64,000 bases of DNA from Cryoendolithus antarcticus (lineage: Eukaryota; Ascomycota; Dothideomycetes; Cladosporiales; Cladosporiaceae): contig NAJO01000068.1 in the NCBI GenBank assembly GCA_002077065.1, positions 94,329 through 158,328 of the forward strand, given 5' to 3'. A program made the position numbers and the translations under genes. Of the stretch, positions 44,701-54,900 are shown in pieces. Positions within the stretch are counted from its first letter, which is position 1. Each line of letters begins with the position of its first letter. The notes beneath the pieces were generated by a model. The model was not told the origin of the DNA. It worked only from the letters and a program-made list of their open reading frames with translations, and ran no database searches.

Positions 44701-47094
44701 GTCCAGAGAGGACTTCTCCACTGGAGGAAGCATCTGGAACAGCAGACTCGACATATTGCCACCTTCGTCTTCCGAGTCCGCCGTCCCTGGACCGTCGTCG
44801 CTCGCATCGTCCGATTCGTCCATGTCCTCGTCACTATCATAGTCCTCGGAGTCCATGTCAGTCGATTCATCATCGTCGAGCAATTCCGGATTGTCCGTGT
44901 CGTCCGGCGCATCGGTATCGTCTCGGCCGCGCTGTCGCCGTGTCGTTACGACGGGGTCTGTGGAGGTCGCACGAGAAGCCTCGGCCTTGCTGTCGTCGGG
45001 GTGAGCGACATCATCCGCGTCGGCAGCGGGACCTAGTAGTGCGCCCAGTGAAGTCGCTTCCTGGTCGTGCATCGGAGTGTCCTGCTCTGCACCTTCTGTG
45101 GCGTCCGCCATCTCCACGTCTCCTGTGTCTACTTCCTCCGCCTTGCGCTGCGCAAGGTACGCAGCCAGCGCATCCCCCTCCACCTCTCCCTCCTCTTCAT
45201 CGTTCTCCTTGCTCTTAGCCGACCCATCTTCCTCATCTGATTCAGTCATGTTCTCCTCTTCATCCTCTTCGTCTTCCTGCGCGTCTTCTTCACCGCTCCC
45301 CTCGTCCTCAGTACCAGACTCAGGGTACTCCTCCATGTCGCTCCCATCGCTCCTAGCGTCACCCCTTTGCCTCCTGACCATCTTTTCACTCCAAGCCAGC
45401 TGCCTTTCCAGTCTCTCCTGCCTCTTCGTCTCCAACTCCGCCTCATGCTCCTGCTTCCGCCTCTCCAAGACATACTGATGGACCATCTCCCACTTCCCCC
45501 TCATGTCCACCACGACCTGCTTGGCAATAAGCTTGAAGGTCCTGTCTGCCTCTGCGATCAAGTCCTCCTCGGTAGGCCCGTTCCGCACTTTCCATGCTTC
45601 CACAGCTTCGTATGCGATCTTCTTCGCTTGTGCGCGATGCGCGATCTTCTCCTTGACCTGCAGCTGCCGGAGAAACATAGCATGTGCACTCAGATGATCT
45701 CTGTGCGCAAATGGCTGTGGAACCTCGACTTGGTCGTCACGATAGACGCTGCAAGCCTGCACGCTGAGAGGCATGTTAGGCGCCGCAGCTCGCAGGATCT
45801 TGCGTCGTTGAAGTGCCTCGAACTCCGCAGCTTTCCAGGCGCGAAGCGCGAACTCTTTTCGATCAGGTGGACCACGCTCGTTCTCCATGTAGGGTTGCTG
45901 CATCTCCTTGAGCTCGTAAGACTCGATGACTTGGTAGAGACTCGGCCGTGGTGGGCGCTGTGGAGAAGGCAGCATAGCGTGAGGATGGGGTGGGTGGACT
46001 GGTGCGTAGGTCGGAGGTGCGAGGCGGAGTCGAAGCTTTAGACCTGACCGTCTCGCATCGGGAGAGAGGGTACGCGAAGCAGACTTCTCGACGGTGCGCG
46101 TCTGGGTAGGAGACAATGATCGTCGTGGAGTAGCGCGATTGCCATCGCTGCGCTTCCGCTTGTGCTTTTGTGGCGTTTGCGCCTCATTGTCAGCCTCTGC
46201 GTCAAACGATCTGTTGTACTTGATCGCAGCGATCTGTGCTGTCAGCTCCTTGATCGTCCGCTTCGGAGTGGCAGCATCTGCTGTATCCTCCTTCTTCGGC
46301 ACAACATGCCGCGTGGCTTTCTGCGGCACTGCAGTCTTCGTGATACTGGCTTGCTGAGGCTTCAATTTCGGAGCAGGCATAGACTTCTTTACCTCCACCT
46401 TATCGACCACCTTCTTCGACCGTGGGCTGACACGCTGAGGCTCAGCTGGCTCTGGATCGGCGGCGACCTTGTTCACTCGCGTGCTTAAGCGCTTGCCATC
46501 GACTCGTACAGCAGCAGGTCCCTCGACAGCAAATTTCTTCCAAGGTGGACTCGGTGGCCGAGACTGCGAAGTCGGCCGGCTGTCGCTCCTAGCCCTACCT
46601 TCACTCTCGCTGCCAACTGTCGGCGTCCCATTATGTCTCGCAGATGCCCGCCGACCATCTGCAGTCTTGATAGTCGTAGCTTCTGCAGTCGGGAAGTGCC
46701 ACGGCGGTGATACAGCGCGTTTGCGCTTCTTCGACTTCAGCCCATCGGCGCCTTGAGAAGCCGTGGCGTCCGTGGCCTCGCTCTCACTCTCCTTTCCGTT
46801 TGCCAGGGACTGCATTGCTTTCTGTGACATCTTGTCGATGCCTTTTGCCCCGCCCTCCCCCTGGCTGACTCCATTTGCGCGGACCCCATTTTCGGCCTTT
46901 ATATCGAGGTTTCCACCTTCCTCATGTATATCATTCGATTCTCCGTCTCCATGTGCATCGATTGGAGTCACGTTTAGGTGCGTGCCAATTTCGACATCAC
47001 CTTGTATTGTCGAAGTCCCGTTATGCGGCGTTTCCGTGGAGGTGGAGGCTTCATGCGGAGCCTCTGCCACCAACTGCACGGAACTCTCCTCCAT
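41776..47094 (-). CDS. swr1: Swr1 catalytic ATPase of the SWR1 chromatin-remodelling complex
   Basis: A single exon of 1772 aa, the normal size for fungal Swr1. Order: disordered N-terminus with basic patches; an HSA-like helical region (about 465-530, FAHRDHLSAHAMFLRQLQVK); a long acidic stretch (about 600-830). The SNF2 ATPase follows with ILADEMGLGKTIQTIALLAH near residue 940 and LILDEAHNIRN as motif II. A large insertion typical of the INO80/SWR1 class separates it from the helicase C lobe (SLIFSQMTLTLDILERFL, LRLDGSTPVERRQ, QCMDRAHRIGQVRDVEVYKM near 1600). The complex exchanges H2A for H2A.Z in nucleosomes. The start ATG gives MEESSVQLVAEAPHEA. Confidence 0.97.
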   Translation of the reverse strand: MEESSVQLVAEAPHEASTSTETPHNGTSTIQGDVEIGTHLNVTPIDAHGDGESNDIHEEGGNLDIKAENGVRANGVSQGEGGAKGIDKMSQKAMQSLANGKESESEATDATASQGADGLKSKKRKRAVSPPWHFPTAEATTIKTADGRRASARHNGTPTVGSESEGRARSDSRPTSQSRPPSPPWKKFAVEGPAAVRVDGKRLSTRVNKVAADPEPAEPQRVSPRSKKVVDKVEVKKSMPAPKLKPQQASITKTAVPQKATRHVVPKKEDTADAATPKRTIKELTAQIAAIKYNRSFDAEADNEAQTPQKHKRKRSDGNRATPRRSLSPTQTRTVEKSASRTLSPDARRSGLKLRLRLAPPTYAPVHPPHPHAMLPSPQRPPRPSLYQVIESYELKEMQQPYMENERGPPDRKEFALRAWKAAEFEALQRRKILRAAAPNMPLSVQACSVYRDDQVEVPQPFAHRDHLSAHAMFLRQLQVKEKIAHRAQAKKIAYEAVEAWKVRNGPTEEDLIAEADRTFKLIAKQVVVDMRGKWEMVHQYVLERRKQEHEAELETKRQERLERQLAWSEKMVRRQRGDARSDGSDMEEYPESGTEDEGSGEEDAQEDEEDEEENMTESDEEDGSAKSKENDEEEGEVEGDALAAYLAQRKAEEVDTGDVEMADATEGAEQDTPMHDQEATSLGALLGPAADADDVAHPDDSKAEASRATSTDPVVTTRRQRGRDDTDAPDDTDNPELLDDDESTDMDSEDYDSDEDMDESDDASDDGPGTADSEDEGGNMSSLLFQMLPPVEKSSLDAALPTPMASADERNAEDDQLEYIREPSEAAEEVHSIETAPVIHKSDVAIEAPRNDSNPRPATPSDITIDTQATIKRLDVLAAADGTEHQSVPGTPVSLVRSDGATKQLIPQPDLLHGELRSYQHAGLDWLASLYKNYTNGILADEMGLGKTIQTIALLAHLAEKLEVWEPHLVVVPTSVVLNWVTEFNKFLPGFRVLAYYGSTEERIRKRSGWANDPHHEDKSKRGYNVVVTSYQIAVKDINAIRNVTWHYLILDEAHNIRNFQTAMYQNLVRLKTSARLLLTGTPLQNSLGELWALLTFLTAGQQQRINPNASNEATSVGELEEFLNHWREPVKEIFDRGVSALSKGASDIIAQLHTQLRPFMLRRLKSDVEKDLPKKTEHTVVCKLSKRQRQLYQDYMGLADTKAQLARGNAVTAGRVLLSLRRVCNHPDLFDPRPIQTSFAMEESVAGTFDVKETVVRRLLGLREDTPESLLVVKNEQLSKHCTKRSRQLAATKKLQQEAKELESALGDSKHDLSTLAGCRAFQRYQQRERVLRQLRDAIRVSDATIAKQPVYGSDLRERITVRATRASAYCSVLGRLAIVTPWHDPKTVPTELAVSERPFDILQAQSTTLQRSLPTLLSRSEALQSTLARFAFVTPEATAPILDLTIPPQTQSLIRNDPDYAFDCDFAHEARIRTTIAFPDSRLLVYDSGKLQRLVHLLRDLQARGSRSLIFSQMTLTLDILERFLNLLNLPYLRLDGSTPVERRQLYSAEFNRPDSKYQVMILSSRAGGVGLNLTGASSVIFYDLDWNPQMDKQCMDRAHRIGQVRDVEVYKMVSEKTVEENILRRANQKSLLDQTVIQEGNFTTDYDLSSAKQNDSDEVGAAIDRLFEGGEKAGISAIETIEDKEDVVAAQAARKEEQVEQEEFAENAKAGKAEGSGEQTMKGHVDGWMVGWMEVLMREGVVQRAAVSAAAKRDRHGRDPGHRAKRKR

Positions 47095-47424
47095 CTTCGA
47101 ATCTCATCGTTGAGCGATCGTATTTCAGTGCGAAAAAGACGTGAAGGACAGTACTGCAGACATGGATTAGTTTCCCCAAACCAGAAGTGAGGAAGACACA
47201 GCACAGCACACAGAAAACGAAAATGATCAGCGTGGCTCCTGTTGTAGTGGAGTGATGCGCGAGGGCAGATCCCCAAAGTTCCAAAGCCCACACGCGCCAG
47301 AGAAGCTCGGACCACCGACCTTACGAAAGCATCATGCATTGCAGCTTGCATTGGTAGACCATCTATTTGCACACCAAGGAGCCGCCATCAAGTCACCGCC
47401 CCGCCGAGTCCGGCACCACCAACC
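47095..47424. other. Divergent promoter between swr1 and the NDUFB8-like gene
   Basis: 330 bp separate two divergent start codons. The last 60 bp before 47425 are C-rich (CACCGCCCCGCC, GGCACCACCAACC), as in a fungal leader. No other feature. Confidence 0.55.
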
Positions 47425-48192
47425 ATGTCCCCTACTCTCCGCCTCCTCCGCACCCTCGCCCGCCCCTCCCTCCTCACCACCGCCCGCTCCTCCCTCCCCA
47501 ACCCCTCCCTCCCCAAACCCTCCCTCTCCTCCTTCGCACGCAGCTACGCAACGCCCACCCGCCGTCCCGCAGACCCCGCCAACAACCCCGATAATGTCGA
47601 GCAAGGTAGCGAGGACCTAGCCGGCTCTGATCCCAACATGGACCCAGGAATGAACGGCAATTACCCGGATCCGAGTAAGACGAGTGCTTTGGCATTGAAG
47701 AGGCAGTTCAGGGATCCGTATGGGGTTGATGGGAAGGCTTGGTGGGATCCTCAGGAGCGGAGGATGTATGGGGAGGCGGTGCATGAGGTATGTTATGCCT
47801 TGGGAGGGGGAGGGGGTGTGAGGGATCGGAACGGCTAGCAGGATTGAGAGTGGAAGGGCTGTGGATATATGCTGATATGATGACTAGGACAACGACATAC
47901 TAGGCATATTCTCGCCGGACGTGTACACGCATGCTACACCTGGTTGGGCAGCGGTCCAAGTGGTAAGAACCTCCAAATCAGCCCTTTCCTACCTCCCCCT
48001 CACGAGATACTGACTTCAACACAGGCCTGCTTCGTCGGCGCCTTCTGCACACTCCTCGCAGTCGTCTCAAGGTTCTACCCAGACATCCCAGCCGTACCTC
48101 GAACATTCCCCGGTGGCCTGGAGACCGAGCTTGGCGGACCGAAGACAATGGTGGCGCTACGATCAGAAGGCGAGGAGAGTGTGCTGGACTAG
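47425..48192 (+). CDS. NADH:ubiquinone oxidoreductase subunit NDUFB8/ASHI-like
   Basis: Three exons, 47425-47787, 47888-47962 and 48025-48192, give 201 aa; introns of 100 and 62 nt are both phase 0. The N-terminus is a Ser/Arg/Pro-rich mitochondrial presequence ending around SFARSYATPTRR. The mature part has KRQFRDPYGVDGKAWWDPQE, RRMYGEAVHE|DNDILGIFSPD and one membrane helix (CFVGAFCTLLAVVSRFYP), then PRTFPGGLETELGG. This is the accessory complex I subunit of the inner-membrane arm (ASHI, about 20 kDa). The small middle exon is certain because it restores the conserved D-IF-P-Y segment. Confidence 0.9.
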
Positions 48193-48604
48193 CTTTTGCG
48201 GGTGTACTTGTTGACTAGGGCGCTGCAGCGAGGTCATGTACATATCAATGCAAGTACTGCTGCAAATTTCGTGAACCAACTGATTGTCGTCTCTCACGGC
48301 TGTTCTCAGAGCAGACTACGAGCTGCGATGCCGTCTATAGTAGCACGAAAGAATTCCACGCGAAAGGAAAGTGAAGACGTACTGACCAGCGCCTCAATAC
48401 ACAGCATGCTTTGGCTGTCATGCAAACACTCAATTGTTCTACCCGAAGGATTATGGACTGCAGAACCAAAAGCCACTTCAAACTAAGGCTGCGATCCACA
48501 AGGCTGTGCATGCGGCGCAGAGGTGGCCCACGTTACATGGACACATCCCCTCATAATGGCTAACAGCCAGCAGCTATACATTTCGCCATCACCAAGCAGA
48601 CAGC
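48193..48604. other. Intergenic region, no gene seen
   Basis: 412 bp between two plus-strand genes; no protein text or RNA gene recognised. Just upstream of 48605 is a plain A/C-rich leader. Confidence 0.5.
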
Positions 48605-49220
48605 ATGTCCTCAACAACCTCGCCCTGGCTCTCCTACCCCGAAGCCCGCCGCCAATACCGCGCCGGCCAGCTCACCTGGGATGAGTACATCGATCAGCTC
48701 CTCTCGCGCTGCCTAGCAGACAGCCCCCACAGCGTCGACGAGGACAACAGCTGCGCTGCATTCGAGAAGTTCGACCCATTCATCTGCTACGTCAAGGAGT
48801 GGACGTGGCAGTATATGCTGAAAGGTGCATGGACTGCATGAACCCTCCAACGAGATAAGCGCTAACGATAGTGCAGATACTTCGCCCATTCAAGTCGCAC
48901 TCATGGCATACTGCAACGGCACCACCCCAGAACTCGTCGCCACCTTCCCCAACCTCCGCGCCGAAAACGTCCCCCAAGTCAAGTCCTTACTCCTTCTCCT
49001 CACGCTGCAAGAACGGAACGCAGAAGTCTTCCACTCTCCGCTCGCGCGCAGGGACGTGCCGTGGAATGTCAGTGGGTTTGGGGACGCAACGTACCGCGTT
49101 GACAAGGAGAAGCATCCCGAGATTTGGGACGCTGTCGAGGAATCTGAGTTTCGGAAGCAGCGGCCGTGGATGTCGTTGAGGAAGCGGGAAAGGATGGAGA
49201 GGTGGTGTCCGCTTAGATAG
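48605..49220 (+). CDS. Small hypothetical protein, two exons
   Basis: Exons 48605-48824 and 48877-49220 (52-nt phase-1 intron, GTGCAT...GTGCAG) give 187 aa. Exon 1 reads MSSTTSPWLSYPEARRQYRA and includes AFEKFDPFICYVKEWTWQYM. Exon 2 reads SPIQVALMAYCNGTTPELVA, then KSLLLLLTLQERNAEVFHSP and a basic end. No signal peptide or membrane helix. Mixed, helix-forming composition suggests a soluble globular protein. Family not recognised. The donor GTGCAT is weak, but splicing bridges two well-composed exons without stops. Confidence 0.6.
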
Positions 49221-49447
49221 AGCTCTGGTGATCTTAGTAGAGACTGGTCAGATCCAGGTACCAGAACTTGGTATTGTTGCAAGCAGTCTTCGCAGAAGCA
49301 ACGCGACGCTCCCTTCCGTCGCCATCGCACATGTGAGGTGATCGAAGACGACCCTGCATGTCCCGCGCTCGCGGCGTCACGAGATCACACGAAGCAGACG
49401 ATGCAACAAAGCAGCACATCCAGCAGTGGAGCCGTTCGGACATTACT

Positions 49448-51192
49448 TCACTGGAAGATCGTCATAAACCACGCTACGAATTGTACACCTCCCGCAATTG
49501 CAGCAATATTGAGGAAGATGTCTTTGATCTCGATGCCGGGTACACTGGTCAGCTGAGTCTTCGAGAAGGTACCGTACCTGATGATAATCTGAGTGACGCA
49601 AGGTTGATCATATTCCATCGTCGTGTTGCCCTGGTCGCAGACGTACGCGAAAGAAGTGCTCGAAGACGACACACGATATCTGTAGGTCGCCAGCCCCTCC
49701 TTGAACGTGTACAGCGTTTCTGCGAGGCTCTTGCAATCCGGGTCCAAGATGGTTAAGTTCAATTTGCCGAGTGCGTCGTAGGTCTGGGTGACTTCATCAA
49801 TGGTATAGGTGTTCGATCCGAGTGCGGGCTGCTCAGTCCACACAACGATATTGCAGGTCAAGGCTTGTCGCAGTTGATCCTCGGTCATGCGTGAGTCGTA
49901 CATGATTGCAGAGAGCGAAGGATTATAGGGCGCCTGCGTGTCGTACGCCGCCTCCAGTAGTTTCGAATTCCCTATAGAGATCAGCTGAGTCAACCAGCGC
50001 TCACATTTGCCATGTCACGCACAGTTGACATCTGTTTGCAGTAATAGCTGATCACTCAGCTTACCGAAAATCACTTCTTCGTCAGCATCGAATAGATAGT
50101 AGCTGATGTTTCCGTAAGGGCTGCTGTCCCAATTCACTGGCTTCTCGAAGAAGTGCTCATCGCAAGATCCCGCCGAAAAAGACGGGAATCTACATTTCCG
50201 CCATCCAGCGTTGAAAGTAGCGAATGCAGCATCATCTGCGTTACCTATAAGTGCAAAGGCCGGTGCTGGCATGGAGGTTCCGATGTTGCTTTCAAGCTTC
50301 CATTCGAATTTAAGATATGTGTCGACTGCGCCGCCGTAGAAATACCCAACGATCGCAGCTATTGCAGCTAATTCCGTGAAAAGGATGGAATATTTTGGCA
50401 GCCTCTTCCTTCCCCAATCTGCGAAGACTTAGTAATATGACCTCCCCAATGCGGACCGCTGTACTCACGCCGAAGCTTGTTCAGGCGGGCTTCACGCAGT
50501 CTCTGGGCACTAAGATTTTGTGCACTATCCTGCGCAAGGTTCTGCACATGAGGTCTGAATCGATGAAGTATGAACAGAAGGACCGAGATTCCGATTGCCG
50601 TCGATACCAGCCAGAACCCGATCCAAGCTGTTGCCGTGTACTCAAAGCGTTCATGATGATACAGATGAATGCCAAGGACGAGATAGATTATCGCAAAGAT
50701 CAGAGAGACGTTAACGATCATCAGGACCGCAACAGTGATATAGAACCGTCGCGAGTGTGGCAGCTTTTCCTCAGATGTATGTTCGTCAGCACCCCGTCCG
50801 TCAGCACCCGGTCCGTCAGCACCCGGTCCGTCAGCACCCGGTCCGTCAGCACCCGGTCCGTCAGCATCCCGTCCGTCAGCACCCCGTCCGTCAGCATCCT
50901 GTCGGTTAGCACCCCGTCCGTCAGCATCCTGTCGGTCAGCACCATGTCCATGAGCATCCTCGCCTACGACTCCTTGAACGCCTCTTTCTTGTAGCCCTGG
51001 AAAATGCTGCTGTTCTCCAGGCCCAAGGTGGGCATCTGCGAGTGGCATCGAACCCACGTCCCCTTCGGCTCCACCAAGAGCTCCTCGGCCGGCCGGGTGG
51101 TGTAGCCCCGTTTGGGGGATAGAAGTGATAGCTGGATCAGGAGGCGCCGGTCCTGCGCTAGCAGTTGGCCGTGACGTGGATCTGCGTTGCAT
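49448..51192 (-). CDS. Multi-pass membrane protein with pentapeptide repeat, function unknown
   Basis: Exons 51192-50469, 50418-50023 and 49971-49448 (introns 50 and 51 nt, both phase 1) give 547 aa from ATG 51192 (MQRRSTSRP). The second donor is GTGCGT. The N-terminal cytosolic part contains 11 copies of a GADGP/DADGR-like pentapeptide (about residues 80-134). Hydrophobic segments follow: FYITVAVLMIVNVSLIFAII, AWIGFWLVSTAIGISVLLFI and SILFTELAAIAAIVGYFYGG. A long region with Cys and N-glycosylation sequons comes next, then a C-terminal helix NIAAIAGGVQFVAWFMTIF. The topology suggests a sensor-like or fungal-specific plasma-membrane protein with an extracellular loop between helices 3 and 4 (inference). 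Family not recognised. Confidence 0.72.
50791..50955. repeat. Coding minisatellite, 11 units of 15 bp
   Basis: Unit consensus on the plus strand is ACCCGGTCCGTCAGC. Units 2-5 are identical and the others differ at 1-5 positions. The 15-bp length keeps the reading frame, and the minus strand encodes Gly-Ala-Asp-Gly-Pro/Arg and Asp-Ala-Asp-Gly-Arg. It lies in the N-terminal cytosolic part of the membrane protein. Copy number is likely to vary between strains. Confidence 0.95.
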
Positions 51193-51930
51193 CTCGAAGC
51201 TCACGGATTTCAAAAGAGCGCTGCGACTTTCGGTGCTCTGAGAGCTCCGCGCAGATGAGGTGGCTCCCTCCCTTACTCCGTCGACACCTCTGCCACGATG
51301 ATGCGAAAAATAGTCCGTGACAGAATAATAAACAGAGTGAGCTTAGATGTGCGAAACGTAGAACGAGGAACAGATCGCAGCGTGGGGAGCCAAAGGTCGC
51401 AACAAGATGAAAGATGAGCGAAGGTTCACCAAACTGCGGCACACCCAGTACTTATCACAGCAACGACATGCAGCTCAGCCGCAAGACCACCATCGACACC
51501 CCCAGAAGGCACACGCATTGTCGATAGCTCTGTGTGATATCGCTGGATAGCTAGCAGCCACAACATGCCGTCTCGGGCTGTGGCGTGAAACCTTTCCTCT
51601 CCTGGCAGAGGTGTAGCGCAAGCGCCGGTGGCTTAGGGACAATGCACAGGGTAGAGTTGTAGATCAATGGTCGCGAGATGAGCACGCGCTTACGGAAGCT
51701 TGTCACGCTTGATATCGAATATATGTCTTGGGGTTTGCATGTGGAGTCGCGATGAAGCTGAGGTCACATCTCTCGGCATGGCTTCGGCATGCCGAGCTTG
51801 CTACGCATTGAGGTACCATGAGTAAGTGGTCTGTTGCTCTGAGGGTGAGCTCGCGACCATAGCTACACATTGCGCAAACGAAAGTTCTAACACCAAAGCG
51901 CCTTCGCTAGGCAAATGACAGTCCCCATGT
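51193..51930. other. Intergenic region, no gene seen
   Basis: 738 bp between the membrane-protein start and the copper-ATPase stop (both minus strand); should hold the membrane-protein promoter. No gene or RNA recognised. Confidence 0.5.
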
Positions 51931-54900
51931 TCAAACCCTCTCAAACTCCTCAAGCGGCACATACGCCCCTCGTTCCCCCTCATCCTTCCTCCTCCCTCTT
52001 CCTAGCATCTTATTCCTCGCCTCACCAATCCTGCTCCACATCCCCTTCTCCCCCTGTTTCTCATCTCCCAGTTCTTCCCCAGAACCCTCGATCATCCACC
52101 CCGGCCGTCTCCAAAACCTCAACAACAAACTACTCCCCACAACCGTCACACTACTACAAGCCATCGCCGCTCCCGCCGCAATAGGCGGCAGCGTGATCCC
52201 CCAAGGCAGCAGGAACCCCATAGCCACAGGCAGGCCGACGACGTTGTACACGCAACTCAGCAGTAAATTCAGCTTGATCCGTCGGAATATCGTGCGGCTC
52301 AGATGTAAGCTCGCGGGGATGTCGAGGAGTTGCGTCGGCCGCATGAGCACAATATCCGCCGCTTCCATCGCCACGTCCGTGCCAGAAGCGAGGGAGATGC
52401 CGATATTCGCCGTCGCCAGGGCAGGAGAATCGTTGATGCCGTCGCCGACCATGGCCACGATCTCGCCCTGTCGTTGTAAGTCTTCGATGATGGCTTGTTT
52501 GCCACTGGGCAGGACACCGGCGTGGACGTTTGAAGAGGGGATGCCTACTACGGAGGCGACGTGATGGGCTGTGGCGGCTTGGTCGCCAGTTACGAGGGAG
52601 GTGGCAATACCCATGCGGGTCAGAGCGGCGACGCAGGCGGGAGCGGAAGGTTTGAGGGTATCGGAGAGGGAGAGAGTGCCGGTGTAGGTGGCGTTGATGG
52701 CGGTGTGAATTAGGGTTATGCCCGCGTTGTGGGTGGCCTTCGAGAATGAGGTCGTTTGGTTTGGCGTGGTGTTGTCGTCGGTGTATTCGTCCTCTGATGA
52801 GGTGGGAACTGTGATGCCGTGTGATCGCAGGTAGGAAGCATTGCCGATGAGGACTTGATATCGTGGCCTTCCAGGGCCGGACGCGGGCTCGACAATAGCA
52901 GAAATGCCCTTGCCGACCGTGCCATTGAAGTCACCTGTACTGCCTTCCAGAGTAGCTTCAGGCCCTAGTCCAAGATGCGTCTTCGCAGCAGCCAGTATCG
53001 CTCTCGCGATCGGGTGCTCACTGTTCATCTCCGCAAGCCCAATGATCGTCCACCACACTCTCCTTTGCTCTGTACTAGCATCCCAACTACCCTTGATCTC
53101 AGCATTCGACACGCACATCTTCCCCATTGTCAATGTCCCGGTCTTGTCAAGCACCACATGCGTGATCTTCGTCGCCGTCTCGAGCGCAGCGCCGCCCTTG
53201 ACCAAGATCCCCTTCTCAGCGCCAACACCAGTACCGACCATGACAGCAGTCGGCGTTGCAAGCCCAAGCGCGCAAGGACACGCAAAGACAATGACCGCGA
53301 TGCAAAGCTTGACGCAGACCATCACACGCCCGCCACTAGCCTCCTTGAGGAAGATCGCAGGCGGGTTTGGCAGTAGGTGGCTTAACGCCATCCAGCCGAC
53401 AAACGTGACGAGTCCAAGCGTAATGATGATAGGCACGAAGTACCCAGCAACGATGTCCGCCATCCTCTGTATCGGCGCTCGACTCGTCTGCGCTTCTTGC
53501 ACAAGTCGCACGATCTGACTGAGCTGCGTATCCCGACCAGCACGTGTGACCTTGAAGTCGATGCGTCCAGTACCATTTACAGTGCCAGCCATGAGGTTCG
53601 AGCCGGCCTTCTTCTGCACAGGCATGGCTTCGCCGGTGACCATACTCTCGTCCATATAGCTCTCGCCTCGCGTCACAGTGCCGTCTGCTGGGATCTTGTC
53701 GCCTGGCTTCAGGATGACGATATCGCCGACTTCGATCAGCTCAGTAGGTACAGTCTTCTCCTCGATGCCAGCGGCGAGACTTGTTGATGTACCCTTCTCG
53801 TCCTTCTCTGATTGCTTGTCCCAGCTCTCTGCTACCTTTGCAGCAGCAATAGGATCACTATAGATTACTGCCGTGCTAGGCGCCAGACTCATCAGCCTCG
53901 ACAAGGCCTTACTAGTCTGTCCCTTGGCCCTGTTTTCTAGGAAGCGTCCCAGCAGAATGAAGGTGATCAACATCGTACTGGTATCGAATGTGGTCGCTGG
54001 TCTCGTGTGCTGCGCAGTAAAGATGCTGACAAGCATCGCGACACAGCTGAAGAAGAACGCCGCACTTGTTCCGAGCACGACAAGAACGTCCATCGTCGGG
54101 CTCTTGTGGCGGAGCGACTTGAAAGCTGAGACGTAGAACCGCTTGCCAATACCAAATTGGACTGGAATTGTGAGAAGCAGGCACAGCACATCTCCTAACC
54201 ATAGTCCAGGAATGATAGGGATCTTGACGCTGCCAATGTCGAGAAACGGTACGAACATGGGTAAAAACATGCTGATCAAAAACACCGGGACTGCGAACGC
54301 CAGACTTGTCCTGAAAGCGCGAGACCAGGACTGTATCTCTTTCGTCTTAGCAAGCGACTCGAGCTGAGCATTTGTATCCGATGTATCTGCAACAAGTGCA
54401 TTGTAGCCAGTCTTGTCGATGATCTCGACGATAGCGCGCAGACCTATGCGCGTGGGTGTGTGGGTCAGCGTTGCGCGAGTGGTCAGAAAATTGATACTGG
54501 CCGATGCGATGCCGGGCGTGTTCGATAGCAGCGCCTGTAGCTCGCCTGCGGACTCGGGACTAGGAAGTCCGTAGATTTTGAGCTGGATCGTACTATCCGT
54601 GGGGGAGGTCTGCGCGTCTGAGTCGAGACTCGTCAGAACTGTTGCGTCGAAGCCGCGATCTTCGATTGCTTCGACAATCTGCTGGGCAGAGAGCTTCGCT
54701 GGGTCGTGAACAATGACCGCCCGCTCAGCAAGCAAACTGATATTGAATTGGACGACACCGTCCACGTCCTTGAAGCCTCCCTCAACAGCAGAAGTGCAAG
54801 CACCACAAGTCATGCCCTCGATAGCTACAGTCGTAGTCCTCAGCCCTACAGCGTCTTCAGCTCCTCTCCGCCGCGCTGTGGTACCTTTCAACACAGCGTC

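Noticed and set aside
50791..50955. CRISPR-like direct repeat
   Set aside because: Units are contiguous 15-mers without spacers, in frame inside a eukaryotic gene: a coding minisatellite.
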